Assembly (NCBI RefSeq): GCF_028598745.1
Contig: NZ_JAQRFK010000001.1
Coordinates: forward strand, 61,836-125,835
Direction: 5' to 3'
Length of the DNA: 64,000 nucleotides
Source: Xenorhabdus sp. IM139775
Lineage (GTDB): Bacteria; Pseudomonadota; Gammaproteobacteria; Enterobacterales; Enterobacteriaceae
Shown here: in pieces, positions 56,849-64,000 of the stretch
Numbering within the stretch: the first letter of the stretch is position 1
Layout of the letters: every line of letters begins with the position of its first letter
Translations under genes and position numbers: made by a program
Notes under the pieces: generated by a model
Told to the model about the DNA's origin: nothing
The model's input: only the letters and a program-made list of their open reading frames with translations
Databases searched by the model: none

Positions 56849-58405
56849 ATGGCAATGAACAGAAGAGATTTTATCTCGACGACTGCCGCGACCCTTGCAG
56901 GAGCAGGTGTCCTTTCATCTATACTTCCCACCTCTTTGCTTGCCCGCACCTTAACAGCGTCCGATGCGCCGGCTGTCAATATTGATCAACTCCGGCCGAC
57001 GCTGTTGCCGGATGCACAGTACCGAACCAGCCGATTGGGGTTGGACCCGCGTATCTGGAACTGGCATCGGGACATGGCTGCCATCGCCATGCCAGCCAAC
57101 TACTATGAAGCCTCCCTGACTGATTGGCCGGCTCTTGGCGGTTTTCCCGGCAACGGTTTTCCCGGAGAGCAGAGTTGCGAGGTTGTCGTCGTTGGCGGCG
57201 GTTTGCTGGGGGCTTCTACTGCACTGCATCTTGCAGAAGCGGGCGTGGATGTGATTCTGGTTGAAAAGGATAACATTGGTTCGGGAGCGTCCGGCCGTAA
57301 TGGCGGGCAGATGACCCCCGGTATTGCTCGCTGGGCAGCCGAAACCATGCTGGAAAAATTTTCACCCGATGAGGCCAGGCGGTTATGGCGTTTTGCATCG
57401 GTTGAAGCGATGGATCTTGTGGATGAACTCCGGGAGCGTTACGGTTTTGAATGTGACCGCAAATATGGTCATATTACCGCAGCGATACACCCAGGCCATA
57501 TGGGGCCATTGGTGGCGAATGCCGATGCCCGGCGCCATCTGGGAGATAGCGGGGTGAATGTTATTGGGCCCTACGAATTGCAGGAAGAGTATGTGCGTTC
57601 GGGTATCTATCATGGTGCCAATATCGACAACATCGGTGGACAAGTTCAGCCACTGGCGCTACTGCGAGGCTTGGTTTATGGCTTTGCCAGACTGGGTGGG
57701 CGAGTCTATGAGGGCACGCAAGTGAAGGGTATCAGGCAGGAAGCCAGCGGTGCGATCATAGAAACTGAACGGGGAGTGATCAGGGCGAGCAAGGCCGTGG
57801 TACTGGGCGTGCATGGTGCTACCAAGAAATTTATTGCCGGCTCTTCTACTACCGTGCCTTTTTTCACCTATGTGGGCGTCACTCCGCCGTTGCCCGTGGA
57901 TATCAAAGCGCTGATACCGTCAGGTCTGCCGGTCTACGATACACAGTTACAAATAGACTATTATCGCCCGGTGCGCGATAACCGCCTGCTGTTTGGCGGA
58001 CAAGGCACCGGCAACTCCTGGTCACCGCGTGATGTGAACAACTACTTGCTTGATCGTATCAGAACCGTGTTCCCGCATCTGGAAAAACCCGAATTAGAAT
58101 ACTCTTGGGGCGGGATCAGCGATCTGACCCTGAACGGTGCCACGGATGCCCGCAAAAGCGATGACAACGTCCCTGTGTATATGGTGCATGGCTGGAGCGG
58201 TCATGGCGTCGCGCAGACAGTTCGCATCGGCAAAGCCATCAGTGACGATTTCACCAGCCGCAATCACGATTTTACTATGCTTACCCGCATTGAGCACTCA
58301 AGCATTCCACTGGGCTCTTATCTCTCTCCGATGGCTATCCCATTGATTAAAGGCGCTTTGGGCGTGATAAGCACACTTAATCCGGCTGAGATGGTTTCGT
58401 TCTGA
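56849..58405 (+). CDS. Tat-exported FAD-dependent amine oxidase (DAO/PuuB-like)
   Basis: 518 aa. The N-terminus MAMNRRDFISTTAATLAGAGVLSSILPTSLLA is a twin-arginine signal (RRDF), so the folded flavoprotein should be periplasmic. The FAD dinucleotide fold reads CEVVVVGGGLLGASTALHLAEAGVDVILVEKD, followed by IGSGASGRNGGQMTPG (residues about 110-160). The C-terminal part has GGISDLTLNGATDA and GWSGHGVAQTVRIG. It resembles gamma-glutamylputrescine oxidase (PuuB), which is cytoplasmic and has no Tat signal. Probable reaction: amine to aldehyde plus ammonia and H2O2. Last gene of the operon. Confidence 0.85.
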   Translation: MAMNRRDFISTTAATLAGAGVLSSILPTSLLARTLTASDAPAVNIDQLRPTLLPDAQYRTSRLGLDPRIWNWHRDMAAIAMPANYYEASLTDWPALGGFPGNGFPGEQSCEVVVVGGGLLGASTALHLAEAGVDVILVEKDNIGSGASGRNGGQMTPGIARWAAETMLEKFSPDEARRLWRFASVEAMDLVDELRERYGFECDRKYGHITAAIHPGHMGPLVANADARRHLGDSGVNVIGPYELQEEYVRSGIYHGANIDNIGGQVQPLALLRGLVYGFARLGGRVYEGTQVKGIRQEASGAIIETERGVIRASKAVVLGVHGATKKFIAGSSTTVPFFTYVGVTPPLPVDIKALIPSGLPVYDTQLQIDYYRPVRDNRLLFGGQGTGNSWSPRDVNNYLLDRIRTVFPHLEKPELEYSWGGISDLTLNGATDARKSDDNVPVYMVHGWSGHGVAQTVRIGKAISDDFTSRNHDFTMLTRIEHSSIPLGSYLSPMAIPLIKGALGVISTLNPAEMVSF

Positions 58406-58411
58406 ATGGTA

Positions 58412-58457
58412 TTTTTTGTGATTGATGTTTTTGTGATCAATATTTTTGTGATCAACG
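58412..58457 (+). repeat. 15-16-bp x3 tandem repeat
   Basis: TTTTTTGTGATTGATG, TTTTTGTGATCAATA and TTTTTGTGATCAACG, directly after the oxidase gene and before the dgo locus. Confidence 0.85.
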
Positions 58458-58502
58458 TCGTAGTTCAAAGTGATTAAATCAGGATACAGTCATTGCAATT
58501 TC

Positions 58503-58541
58503 GTTATTCAGCATTGTTATTCAATATTGTTATTCAGCATA
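58503..58541 (+). repeat. 13-bp x3 tandem repeat
   Basis: GTTATTCAGCATT, GTTATTCAATATT and GTTATTCAGCATA in a row, in the region where dgoR sequence has been lost. Confidence 0.9.
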
Positions 58542-58615
58542 GAAAATAAACAATATACGGTGAACTAAGCCACTTTCCTTAATAACCCCTGTGGATAAAC
58601 CCAATACAGGCCATA

Positions 58616-58729
58616 AAACCTCAACAACATAACGCTTTGTTTGAGGTCATTCGTCGCCAAGGTGCAGATGCGGCTGAACACGCTGTCTTGCATGTGATTG
58701 ATAGCTCAACCGACGAAGTAAGGAAATAA
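58616..58729 (+). pseudogene. dgoR: dgoR remnant (C-terminal stub of the galactonate repressor)
   Basis: The frame ending at 58729 reads KPQQHNALFEVIRRQGADAA-EHAVLHVIDSSTDEVRK-stop. This lines up with the end of E. coli DgoR (LQEHKALFDAIRHQDGDAAEQ...MIASSTRRLKEIT) as I remember it. About 190 N-terminal residues, including the whole DNA-binding domain, are absent; an in-frame stop lies at 58583. The stub sits 1 bp before dgoK, exactly where dgoR belongs in the operon. The dgo genes are therefore probably no longer repressed locally. Confidence 0.85.
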
Positions 58730-58730
58730 C

Positions 58731-59627
58731 ATGACACTCCGCTACATCGCGATAGACTGGGGCTCCACCAATTTGCGTGCCTGGCTTTTCGACAATAAGT
58801 CCTGTCTGGATAAACGTCAGTCAGAAGCCGGTATTACAAAATTGAAGGGGGCTTCACCGCTGGCGGTGTTGGCGGAAATCACCGCAGGTTGGCGTGACGT
58901 TAACACGCCAGTCATCATGGCAGGCATGATAGGCAGTAATGCTGGCTGGAAAATTGCGCCTTATTTGCCGTGTCCTGTTGCCTTGACAGCCATTGGCCAA
59001 CAATTAATGCCGGTTGCTGAACAGGTCTGGATTGTTCCTGGCCTGAGTATTGAACGCGAAAACAATATTAATGTCATGAGGGGAGAGGAAACACAGCTTC
59101 TCGGTGCCTGCCACTTGGCTCCCTCCTCTTTGTATGTGATGCCGGGGACGCATTGCAAGTGGGTAACGACAGACAGCTCAACCATTCTGGATTTTCGTAC
59201 CGTCATGACCGGTGAGCTGCATCATATCCTGTTGCAGCACTCTCTGGTGGGGGTTGGCTTGCCTGAACAGCAAACCAATACGGATATTTTTAGTGCGGGG
59301 CTATTGCGCGGTATTGAAAACCCGGCACTGTTACCACAACTTTTTGAAGTCCGGGCGGCTCATGTCTTAAAAGCCTTGCCTGCCGGGTTTATCAGTGAAT
59401 TCTTGTCTGGATTACTGATTGGCCATGAAATCGCCATCATGACAAAACAGATCGTCAGCGACACAAAACAGCCGATTACTCAGCCTATTACTATTGTGGG
59501 CAATCCTACGTTGGCAACGCGTTATCAGGCAGCCTTTAATCATCTCCAATTATCGACGCAGCAAGTTGAAGGTGATACGGCCTTTCTCGCAGGTATAAGG
59601 AGTATTGCCCATGCACTGGCAAACTAA
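58731..59627 (+). CDS. dgoK: 2-dehydro-3-deoxygalactonokinase
   Basis: 298-aa kinase phosphorylating 2-dehydro-3-deoxy-D-galactonate at O6 in galactonate breakdown. The N-terminal ATP-binding motif YIAIDWGSTNLRAWLFD, then MAGMIGSNAGWKIAPYLPCP and MRGEETQLLGA, fit the family, as does VMPGTHCKWVTTD. A 12-bp duplication (59469-59492) encodes QPIT QPIT near residue 248. It overlaps dgoA by 17 bp. Confidence 0.94.
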   Translation: MTLRYIAIDWGSTNLRAWLFDNKSCLDKRQSEAGITKLKGASPLAVLAEITAGWRDVNTPVIMAGMIGSNAGWKIAPYLPCPVALTAIGQQLMPVAEQVWIVPGLSIERENNINVMRGEETQLLGACHLAPSSLYVMPGTHCKWVTTDSSTILDFRTVMTGELHHILLQHSLVGVGLPEQQTNTDIFSAGLLRGIENPALLPQLFEVRAAHVLKALPAGFISEFLSGLLIGHEIAIMTKQIVSDTKQPITQPITIVGNPTLATRYQAAFNHLQLSTQQVEGDTAFLAGIRSIAHALAN

Positions 59628-60228
59628 TCTTCCCCTCATTGCAATTTTGCGTGGTATCACGCCAGCAGAGGTTGCTCCCCATATTGAGGCCTTGCTTGAA
59701 GCGGGATTTGATGCCATCGAAATTCCCCTGAATTCCCCTGATTGGGAAAACAGTCTTTCCGCAATGGTCAGAACGTATGGTGACAGGGCGCTGATTGGGG
59801 CCGGCACGGTGCTCACACCAAAGCAGGTTGAGCAACTTGCACTGATGGGTTGCAAACTGGTTGTGACACCCAATACGCACCCTGCCGTGATCCGCCGGGC
59901 GGTGGAGCACGGCATGACCGTTTGTGCGGGTTGCGCGACGGCCACAGAAGCCTTTGCAGCACTCGATGCCGGTGCGCAATCATTGAAAATCTTTCCATCT
60001 GCCGCATTTGGCCCAGATTATATCAAAGCACTCAAAGCCGTATTACCCACGGAGATCCCCGTCTTCGCGGTGGGCGGTGTGACACCGGAAAATTTGCCTG
60101 TTTGGTTAACCGCCGGTTGTTTAGGCGCGGGGTTGGGGAGTGATTTGTATCGCGCGGGGCAACCTGTCAGCCGTACTCAAGAAAAAGCCGCTGCGTTTAT
60201 TCAGGCGTACAGGGAGGCAATGCAATGA
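59611..60228 (+). CDS. dgoA: 2-dehydro-3-deoxy-6-phosphogalactonate aldolase
   Basis: 205-aa class I KDPG/KDPGal aldolase giving pyruvate and glyceraldehyde 3-phosphate. The active-site Glu is in AIEIPLNSP, and the Schiff-base Lys in [32 protein letters not shown] and [13 protein letters not shown] are conserved. The start [17 protein letters not shown] aligns with E. coli and has AAGGAG 8 bp upstream; an upstream TTG at 59605 is not needed. It overlaps dgoD by 4 bp. Confidence 0.95.
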   Translation: MHWQTNLPLIAILRGITPAEVAPHIEALLEAGFDAIEIPLNSPDWENSLSAMVRTYGDRALIGAGTVLTPKQVEQLALMGCKLVVTPNTHPAVIRRAVEHGMTVCAGCATATEAFAALDAGAQSLKIFPSAAFGPDYIKALKAVLPTEIPVFAVGGVTPENLPVWLTAGCLGAGLGSDLYRAGQPVSRTQEKAAAFIQAYREAMQ

Positions 60229-61373
60229 GGATCACCAAACTCACGACCTATCGTTTGCCGCCGCGTTGGCTGTTCTTGAAAATGGAAACCGATGAAGGAA
60301 TTGTTGGTTGGGGGGAACCCGTGATTGAAGGCAAAGCCCGCACCGTTGAAACGGCCGTTCATGAGTTAGGTGAATCTCTTATTGGTCAGGACCCGGCCAG
60401 AATCAATGACTTGTGGCAGATGATGTATCGAGGGGGATTCTATCGCGGGGGGCCGATCCTGATGAGTGCGATTGCCGGCATTGATCAGGCACTTTGGGAT
60501 ATCAAAGGTAAAGTTTTAAATGCGCCTGTCTGGCAATTGCTCGGGGGCTTGGTGCGGGACAAAATCAAAGCCTACAGTTGGGTGGGAGGAGATCGTCCGG
60601 CAGATATGATTGCCGGAATAGAAAGTTTGCGCAAAATAGGTTTCGATACTTTCAAGCTAAACGGTTGCGAGGAACTGAGCATTATAGACAATGCCCAGAA
60701 AGTGGATGCCGCTGTCAATATAGTGGCACAGATCCGGGAAACGTTTGGCAATCAGATTGAATTCGGGCTTGATTTTCATGGGCGTGTGAGTGCACCGATG
60801 GCTAAGGTGCTGATACATGAACTTGAGCCATACCGGCCGCTTTTTATTGAGGAGCCTGTTCTGGCCGAGCAAGCCGAATATTATCCTCGCCTTGCTGCCC
60901 AAACGCACATTCCGATTGCTGCGGGAGAACGTATGTTTTCTCGCTTTGAATTCAAGCGCGTTCTGGAGGCTGGGGGGGTGTCTATTCTGCAACCGGATCT
61001 CTCTCATGCCGGGGGGATTACTGAGTGCTACAAGATAGCAGCCATGGCCGAAGCCTATGATGTAGGGCTGGCACCACACTGTCCGCTTGGGCCGATTGCA
61101 CTGGCTGCTTGCCTTCACGTCGATTTTGTTTCCCGCAATGCGATTTTTCAGGAACAGAGTATGGGGATCCATTATAACCAAGGTGCAGAACTCTTAGATT
61201 TTGTTAAAAATAAAAATGACTTCGATATGACGGGTGGCAACTTCTCTCCTCCGGCAAAAGCAGGATTAGGAGTTGAAATTGATGAGGAACACGTCATTTT
61301 CCGTAGCCAGAATGTCGCTGACTGGCGTAATCCGCTGTGGCGTCATGCGGATGGTTCCGTCGCTGAGTGGTAA
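60225..61373 (+). CDS. dgoD: D-galactonate dehydratase
   Basis: 382-aa enolase-superfamily enzyme (mandelate racemase subgroup) dehydrating D-galactonate. The Mg ligands appear in FGLDFHGRV (Asp), FIEEPV (Glu) and [13 protein letters not shown] (Glu). The catalytic His is in [14 protein letters not shown], and [14 protein letters not shown] is kept. The length equals that of E. coli DgoD. It is coupled to dgoA by ATGA and followed by dgoT after 26 bp. Confidence 0.96.
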   Translation: MRITKLTTYRLPPRWLFLKMETDEGIVGWGEPVIEGKARTVETAVHELGESLIGQDPARINDLWQMMYRGGFYRGGPILMSAIAGIDQALWDIKGKVLNAPVWQLLGGLVRDKIKAYSWVGGDRPADMIAGIESLRKIGFDTFKLNGCEELSIIDNAQKVDAAVNIVAQIRETFGNQIEFGLDFHGRVSAPMAKVLIHELEPYRPLFIEEPVLAEQAEYYPRLAAQTHIPIAAGERMFSRFEFKRVLEAGGVSILQPDLSHAGGITECYKIAAMAEAYDVGLAPHCPLGPIALAACLHVDFVSRNAIFQEQSMGIHYNQGAELLDFVKNKNDFDMTGGNFSPPAKAGLGVEIDEEHVIFRSQNVADWRNPLWRHADGSVAEW

Positions 61374-61399
61374 TTCGGTACTCAATGGAGATTTCTGTC

Positions 61400-62677
61400 A
61401 TGAAAGAAAAGCCTACACGCCGTCGTTACTTGATCTTGGTGATGATCTTTGTGACCGTCGTTATCTGCTATATCGATAGGGCGAACCTCTCCGTTGCATC
61501 AGCCTATATTCAGGAAGAATTTGGTATCAGTAGAACCAAGATGGGATACATTTTCTCTGCTTTTGCCTGGTCATACACCCTCTGTCAAATTCCCGGCGGC
61601 TGGTTTCTTGACCGTATTGGCACGAGAGTGACTTACTTTATCGCCATTCTGGGTTGGTCAGTGGCAACCATGTTGCAAGGGTTTGCTACCGGACTATTAT
61701 CATTGGTGGGTTTGCGGGCAATGACCGGTATTTTTGAAACACCAACATTTCCGGCGAATAACCGGATGGTGACCAGTTGGTTTCCTGAACAAGAGCGTGC
61801 TTCGGCGGTAGGGTTCTATACATCCGGTCAGTTTGTGGGGCTGGCTTTCCTGACCCCGGTGCTCATTTGGATTGAGGAAACATTAAGCTGGCACTGGGTA
61901 TTTATTATTACTGGGGGGATCGGAATGATCTGGTCATTTATCTGGATTAAGGTGTATCAATCCCCACGTAAGAGTAAAGGCGTCAATCCGCTAGAGCTTG
62001 ACTATATCCGTAGTGGCGGCGGTTTGGTGGATGGTGAGATATCCACAGGGCAAAAAGATCGGCTATCTCTGACGAAGGAAGACTGGAAATTAGTGTTTAA
62101 TCGTAAATTGCTGGGGGTTTACCTTGGTCAATTCGCCATCGCGTCAACATTGTGGTTCTTTTTAACTTGGTTTCCGAACTATCTGATCGAGGAAAAAGGG
62201 ATCACCGCACTTAAGGCGGGATTTATGACCACCGTACCTTTTCTGGCCGCGTTTGCTGGGGTGCTTTTATCAGGCTGGATTGCGGATAAACTGGTTAAGA
62301 AAGGCTACTCTCTGGGAGTGGCGCGCAAAACACCGATTATTTGTGGTTTACTTATCACTATCTGTATCGTGGGAGCCAATTATACGAATGACCCCATGTT
62401 AATTATGCTGTTAATGGCGCTGGCATTTTTTGGTAATGGTTTTGCCTCTATTACATGGTCACTTGTTTCTTCTTTGGCACCCATACATTTAATCGGGCTT
62501 ACCGGTGGGATATTCAACTTCATTGGTGGGTTAGGCGGGATCACCGTCCCGCTGGTTGTCGGCTATTTAGCCCAGAGCTACGGCTTCGCTCCCGCGTTGG
62601 TTTATATCTCAGTTGTTGCGCTGATTGGCGCACTTTCCTACATTTTTCTGGTAGGAGAAGTTAAACGTGTCAGTTAA
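61400..62677 (+). CDS. dgoT: D-galactonate transporter, MFS family
   Basis: 425-aa, 12-helix H+ symporter of the ACS family importing galactonate. The N-terminus [33 protein letters not shown] and [26 protein letters not shown] are the family signature. [22 protein letters not shown] is also present. ATG at 61400 has GGAG 9 bp upstream; a GTG at 61367 overlapping dgoD is unlikely. Last gene of the dgo operon. Confidence 0.94.
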   Translation: MKEKPTRRRYLILVMIFVTVVICYIDRANLSVASAYIQEEFGISRTKMGYIFSAFAWSYTLCQIPGGWFLDRIGTRVTYFIAILGWSVATMLQGFATGLLSLVGLRAMTGIFETPTFPANNRMVTSWFPEQERASAVGFYTSGQFVGLAFLTPVLIWIEETLSWHWVFIITGGIGMIWSFIWIKVYQSPRKSKGVNPLELDYIRSGGGLVDGEISTGQKDRLSLTKEDWKLVFNRKLLGVYLGQFAIASTLWFFLTWFPNYLIEEKGITALKAGFMTTVPFLAAFAGVLLSGWIADKLVKKGYSLGVARKTPIICGLLITICIVGANYTNDPMLIMLLMALAFFGNGFASITWSLVSSLAPIHLIGLTGGIFNFIGGLGGITVPLVVGYLAQSYGFAPALVYISVVALIGALSYIFLVGEVKRVS

Positions 62678-62767
62678 TTGCTTCTTGCTATCTGGATAAA
62701 CAAGTAGGATAACAAGGTATACTTCCTCTGGCAGACATTAACATTATTGGTTTCAGGATTTTTCGCC

Positions 62768-63535
62768 ATGCCATGGACATTTTCACATCCCGCCGCCGTT
62801 TTTCCTTTGAAGGATCTTCCGGGAGGGCGGTTGTTGAACTTACCTGCGCTCATTACCGGCAGTTTGTCTCCTGATTTCTTTTACTCTGTTGGGTCATATG
62901 ATATTGCGACGACCGCGCATCACTTACCCGGATGGTTTTATACCGCATTACCTTTATGTCTATTGATATTTTTGATTGTACATCTATTGTCATCGCCTTT
63001 ATCCGTCCTTACCCCAATATCCTTTGCGCGTTATGAAAAACAGAGCCATAAGGACAGAGCCATTTTTGTACTGTCGTTATTTATAGGGGCCATGACCCAT
63101 ATCGGCTGGGATGCCTTCACTCACGATACGGGTTTCTTTGTCAAGCAAATGCCGCTATTACAGTCCCGCGTTTTTCATTCCATTACCCACGGGCAGGGAA
63201 TAGGGATATATAAAATTCTACAGCATTTCAGTTCATTGTTGGGATTCTTGTACCTGATAATGAAATACCGGCAATATCAGCAAAAATTAGATCCGATTAT
63301 TCAAAAAGCGAACAAAAGAAAATTTTATCATCTGATTGTTATTGGCTTTATCTCAGGTCTTTTGACATGCCCTGTAGCCTTATTTTTATCCTTGGAAGTA
63401 TCAGGAATAAATATGGGCAGGTTTATTTTTAAGGAACTGACTCTCTCTGTACCCGTTTTTTTTATTATTCTGGTCGTTATTGCGTTATGGATAAGGGGTT
63501 ACTCTGCGAAAACTAAACCTGTTCAATCAAAATAA
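62768..63535 (+). CDS. DUF4184 integral membrane protein
   Basis: 255 aa with five or six membrane segments. It begins MPWTFSHPAAVFPLKDLPGGRLLNLPALITGSLSPDFFY, typical of DUF4184. A metal-binding-like motif lies at MTHIGWDAFTHDTGF (near residue 115), with another His in HSITHGQGIG. The family includes predicted membrane metal-dependent hydrolases, but the function is not known. ATG at 62768 is chosen over 62747 for the family start. A terminator overlaps its stop codon. Confidence 0.8.
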   Translation: MPWTFSHPAAVFPLKDLPGGRLLNLPALITGSLSPDFFYSVGSYDIATTAHHLPGWFYTALPLCLLIFLIVHLLSSPLSVLTPISFARYEKQSHKDRAIFVLSLFIGAMTHIGWDAFTHDTGFFVKQMPLLQSRVFHSITHGQGIGIYKILQHFSSLLGFLYLIMKYRQYQQKLDPIIQKANKRKFYHLIVIGFISGLLTCPVALFLSLEVSGINMGRFIFKELTLSVPVFFIILVVIALWIRGYSAKTKPVQSK

Positions 63536-63568
63536 GGTGATGCAAGAGTCAGGCATCACCTTATTTTG
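63531..63568. terminator. Bidirectional intrinsic terminator
   Basis: AATAAGGTGATGC - AAGAGTCAG - GCATCACCTTATT with TTT after it; the 13-bp stem includes the DUF4184 stop codon. An A run on the left side gives a U tract for minus-strand transcription too, matching the convergent hydrolase gene. Confidence 0.85.
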
Positions 63569-63626
63569 GGGAATAAATGTTGGATATTCTCACTATGATA
63601 ACGAATGATTATGGAACATGGCACTT

Positions 63627-64000
63627 TTAAGGACGGCTGGCAGCAGTGACTTTGATTTGTGACTGATACCAACTTTTAATGTCTTTAATTATTGTTGCAG
63701 CCTGATAGTTCCCGTCACTGTCCTTGAAAAAATGATCTAATCCATCATAAGTCTTAAAAGAAACCATTGGGTTATTAAGTGCTGTTATCATTTTTCGTGC
63801 TCCGGCCGCATCAACATTATTATCACTCATGCACTGTATAACCAATAGCGGTATCTTACTGGATTGGATCATTCTTTGGTTATCAATGGATAATGAATCG
63901 TACCACCAATTTGCACCATGCCCACTTACTGTCATATCCGCTGGTAAACGCCTTTTTTTTGCCTCTTCGGCAAAAACCTTAAAACTGTTAACGTCTTTAT
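63627..64000 (-). CDS. Alpha/beta hydrolase, C-terminal part (gene runs off the window)
   Basis: The open frame continues past base 64000, so only about the last 124 residues are visible. IPLLVIQCMSDNNVDAAGARKMITALN and KTYDGLDHFFKDSDGNYQA match the end of serine hydrolases of the dienelactone-hydrolase/prolyl-oligopeptidase group. In these, the catalytic Asp lies after the MSD/DNNV strand and the catalytic His is in LDHFF. The nucleophile Ser would be upstream, outside the window. Substrate unknown. Confidence 0.75.
   Translation of the reverse strand, partial: KDVNSFKVFAEEAKKRRLPADMTVSGHGANWWYDSLSIDNQRMIQSSKIPLLVIQCMSDNNVDAAGARKMITALNNPMVSFKTYDGLDHFFKDSDGNYQAATIIKDIKSWYQSQIKVTAASRP

Noticed and set aside
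59720..59745. Direct repeat AATTCCCCTG in dgoA
   Set aside because: It encodes the conserved EIPLNSP active-site motif found in all DgoA proteins, so the DNA repeat is coincidental.

Overview
The window is chromosomal DNA of a gamma-proteobacterium of the order Enterobacterales. The best fit is the Morganellaceae, most likely Xenorhabdus or close to Photorhabdus. This is inferred from gene order (sap - psp - ycjXF - tyrR ... tpx - zntB - fnrS - ttcA, as in E. coli but with large insertions), from near-E. coli protein sequences, from ERIC-like repeats and from NRPS remains. No database could be searched; all assignments are from memory of families.

Region 1 (1-10.4 kb) is conserved core. It holds the sap peptide-uptake operon (sapC truncated by the window edge, sapB, sapA), a RyhB-type iron sRNA with two Fur boxes, pspF divergent from pspABC (sigma-54 promoter), ycjXF and tyrR.

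Region 2 (10.5-38.2 kb) is an accessory island between tyrR and tpx. It starts with an orphan hcp and, on the opposite strand, a two-gene unit that looks like a T6SS effector and its membrane immunity protein. A complete type VI secretion operon follows, about 26 kb and all on the minus strand. Its order is vgrG, DUF2169-pentapeptide, pentapeptide, DUF3540, PAAR-like, tssJ, tssK, tssL, tssM, tssA, tssB, tssC, hcp, fha, tssE, tssF, tssG, clpV. Five of these genes carry in-frame 15-bp tandem repeats.

Region 3 (38.6-41.6 kb) returns to core: tpx, zntB, the FNR-controlled sRNA FnrS with its FNR box, and ttcA.

Region 4 (41.8-51 kb) is decayed accessory DNA. It contains a collapsed NRPS pseudogene, a 0.85-kb AT-rich gap, an EmrE-like pump, an ERIC-like repeat, a DUF333 lipoprotein, a small secreted Cys-rich peptide, and a LysR regulator that lost its DNA-binding end beside a ydhP-like pump.

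Region 5 (51.1-58.4 kb) is a G+C-richer catabolic operon: aldehyde dehydrogenase, tandem SnoaL protein, GntR regulator, stand-alone Cache sensor, GABA-type aminotransferase, DUF805 protein and a Tat-exported FAD amine oxidase. It probably degrades an amine through a GABA-like intermediate.

Region 6 (58.4-62.7 kb) is the galactonate operon dgoKADT, with only the C-terminal stub of the repressor dgoR left. The window ends with a DUF4184 membrane protein and a partial alpha/beta hydrolase.
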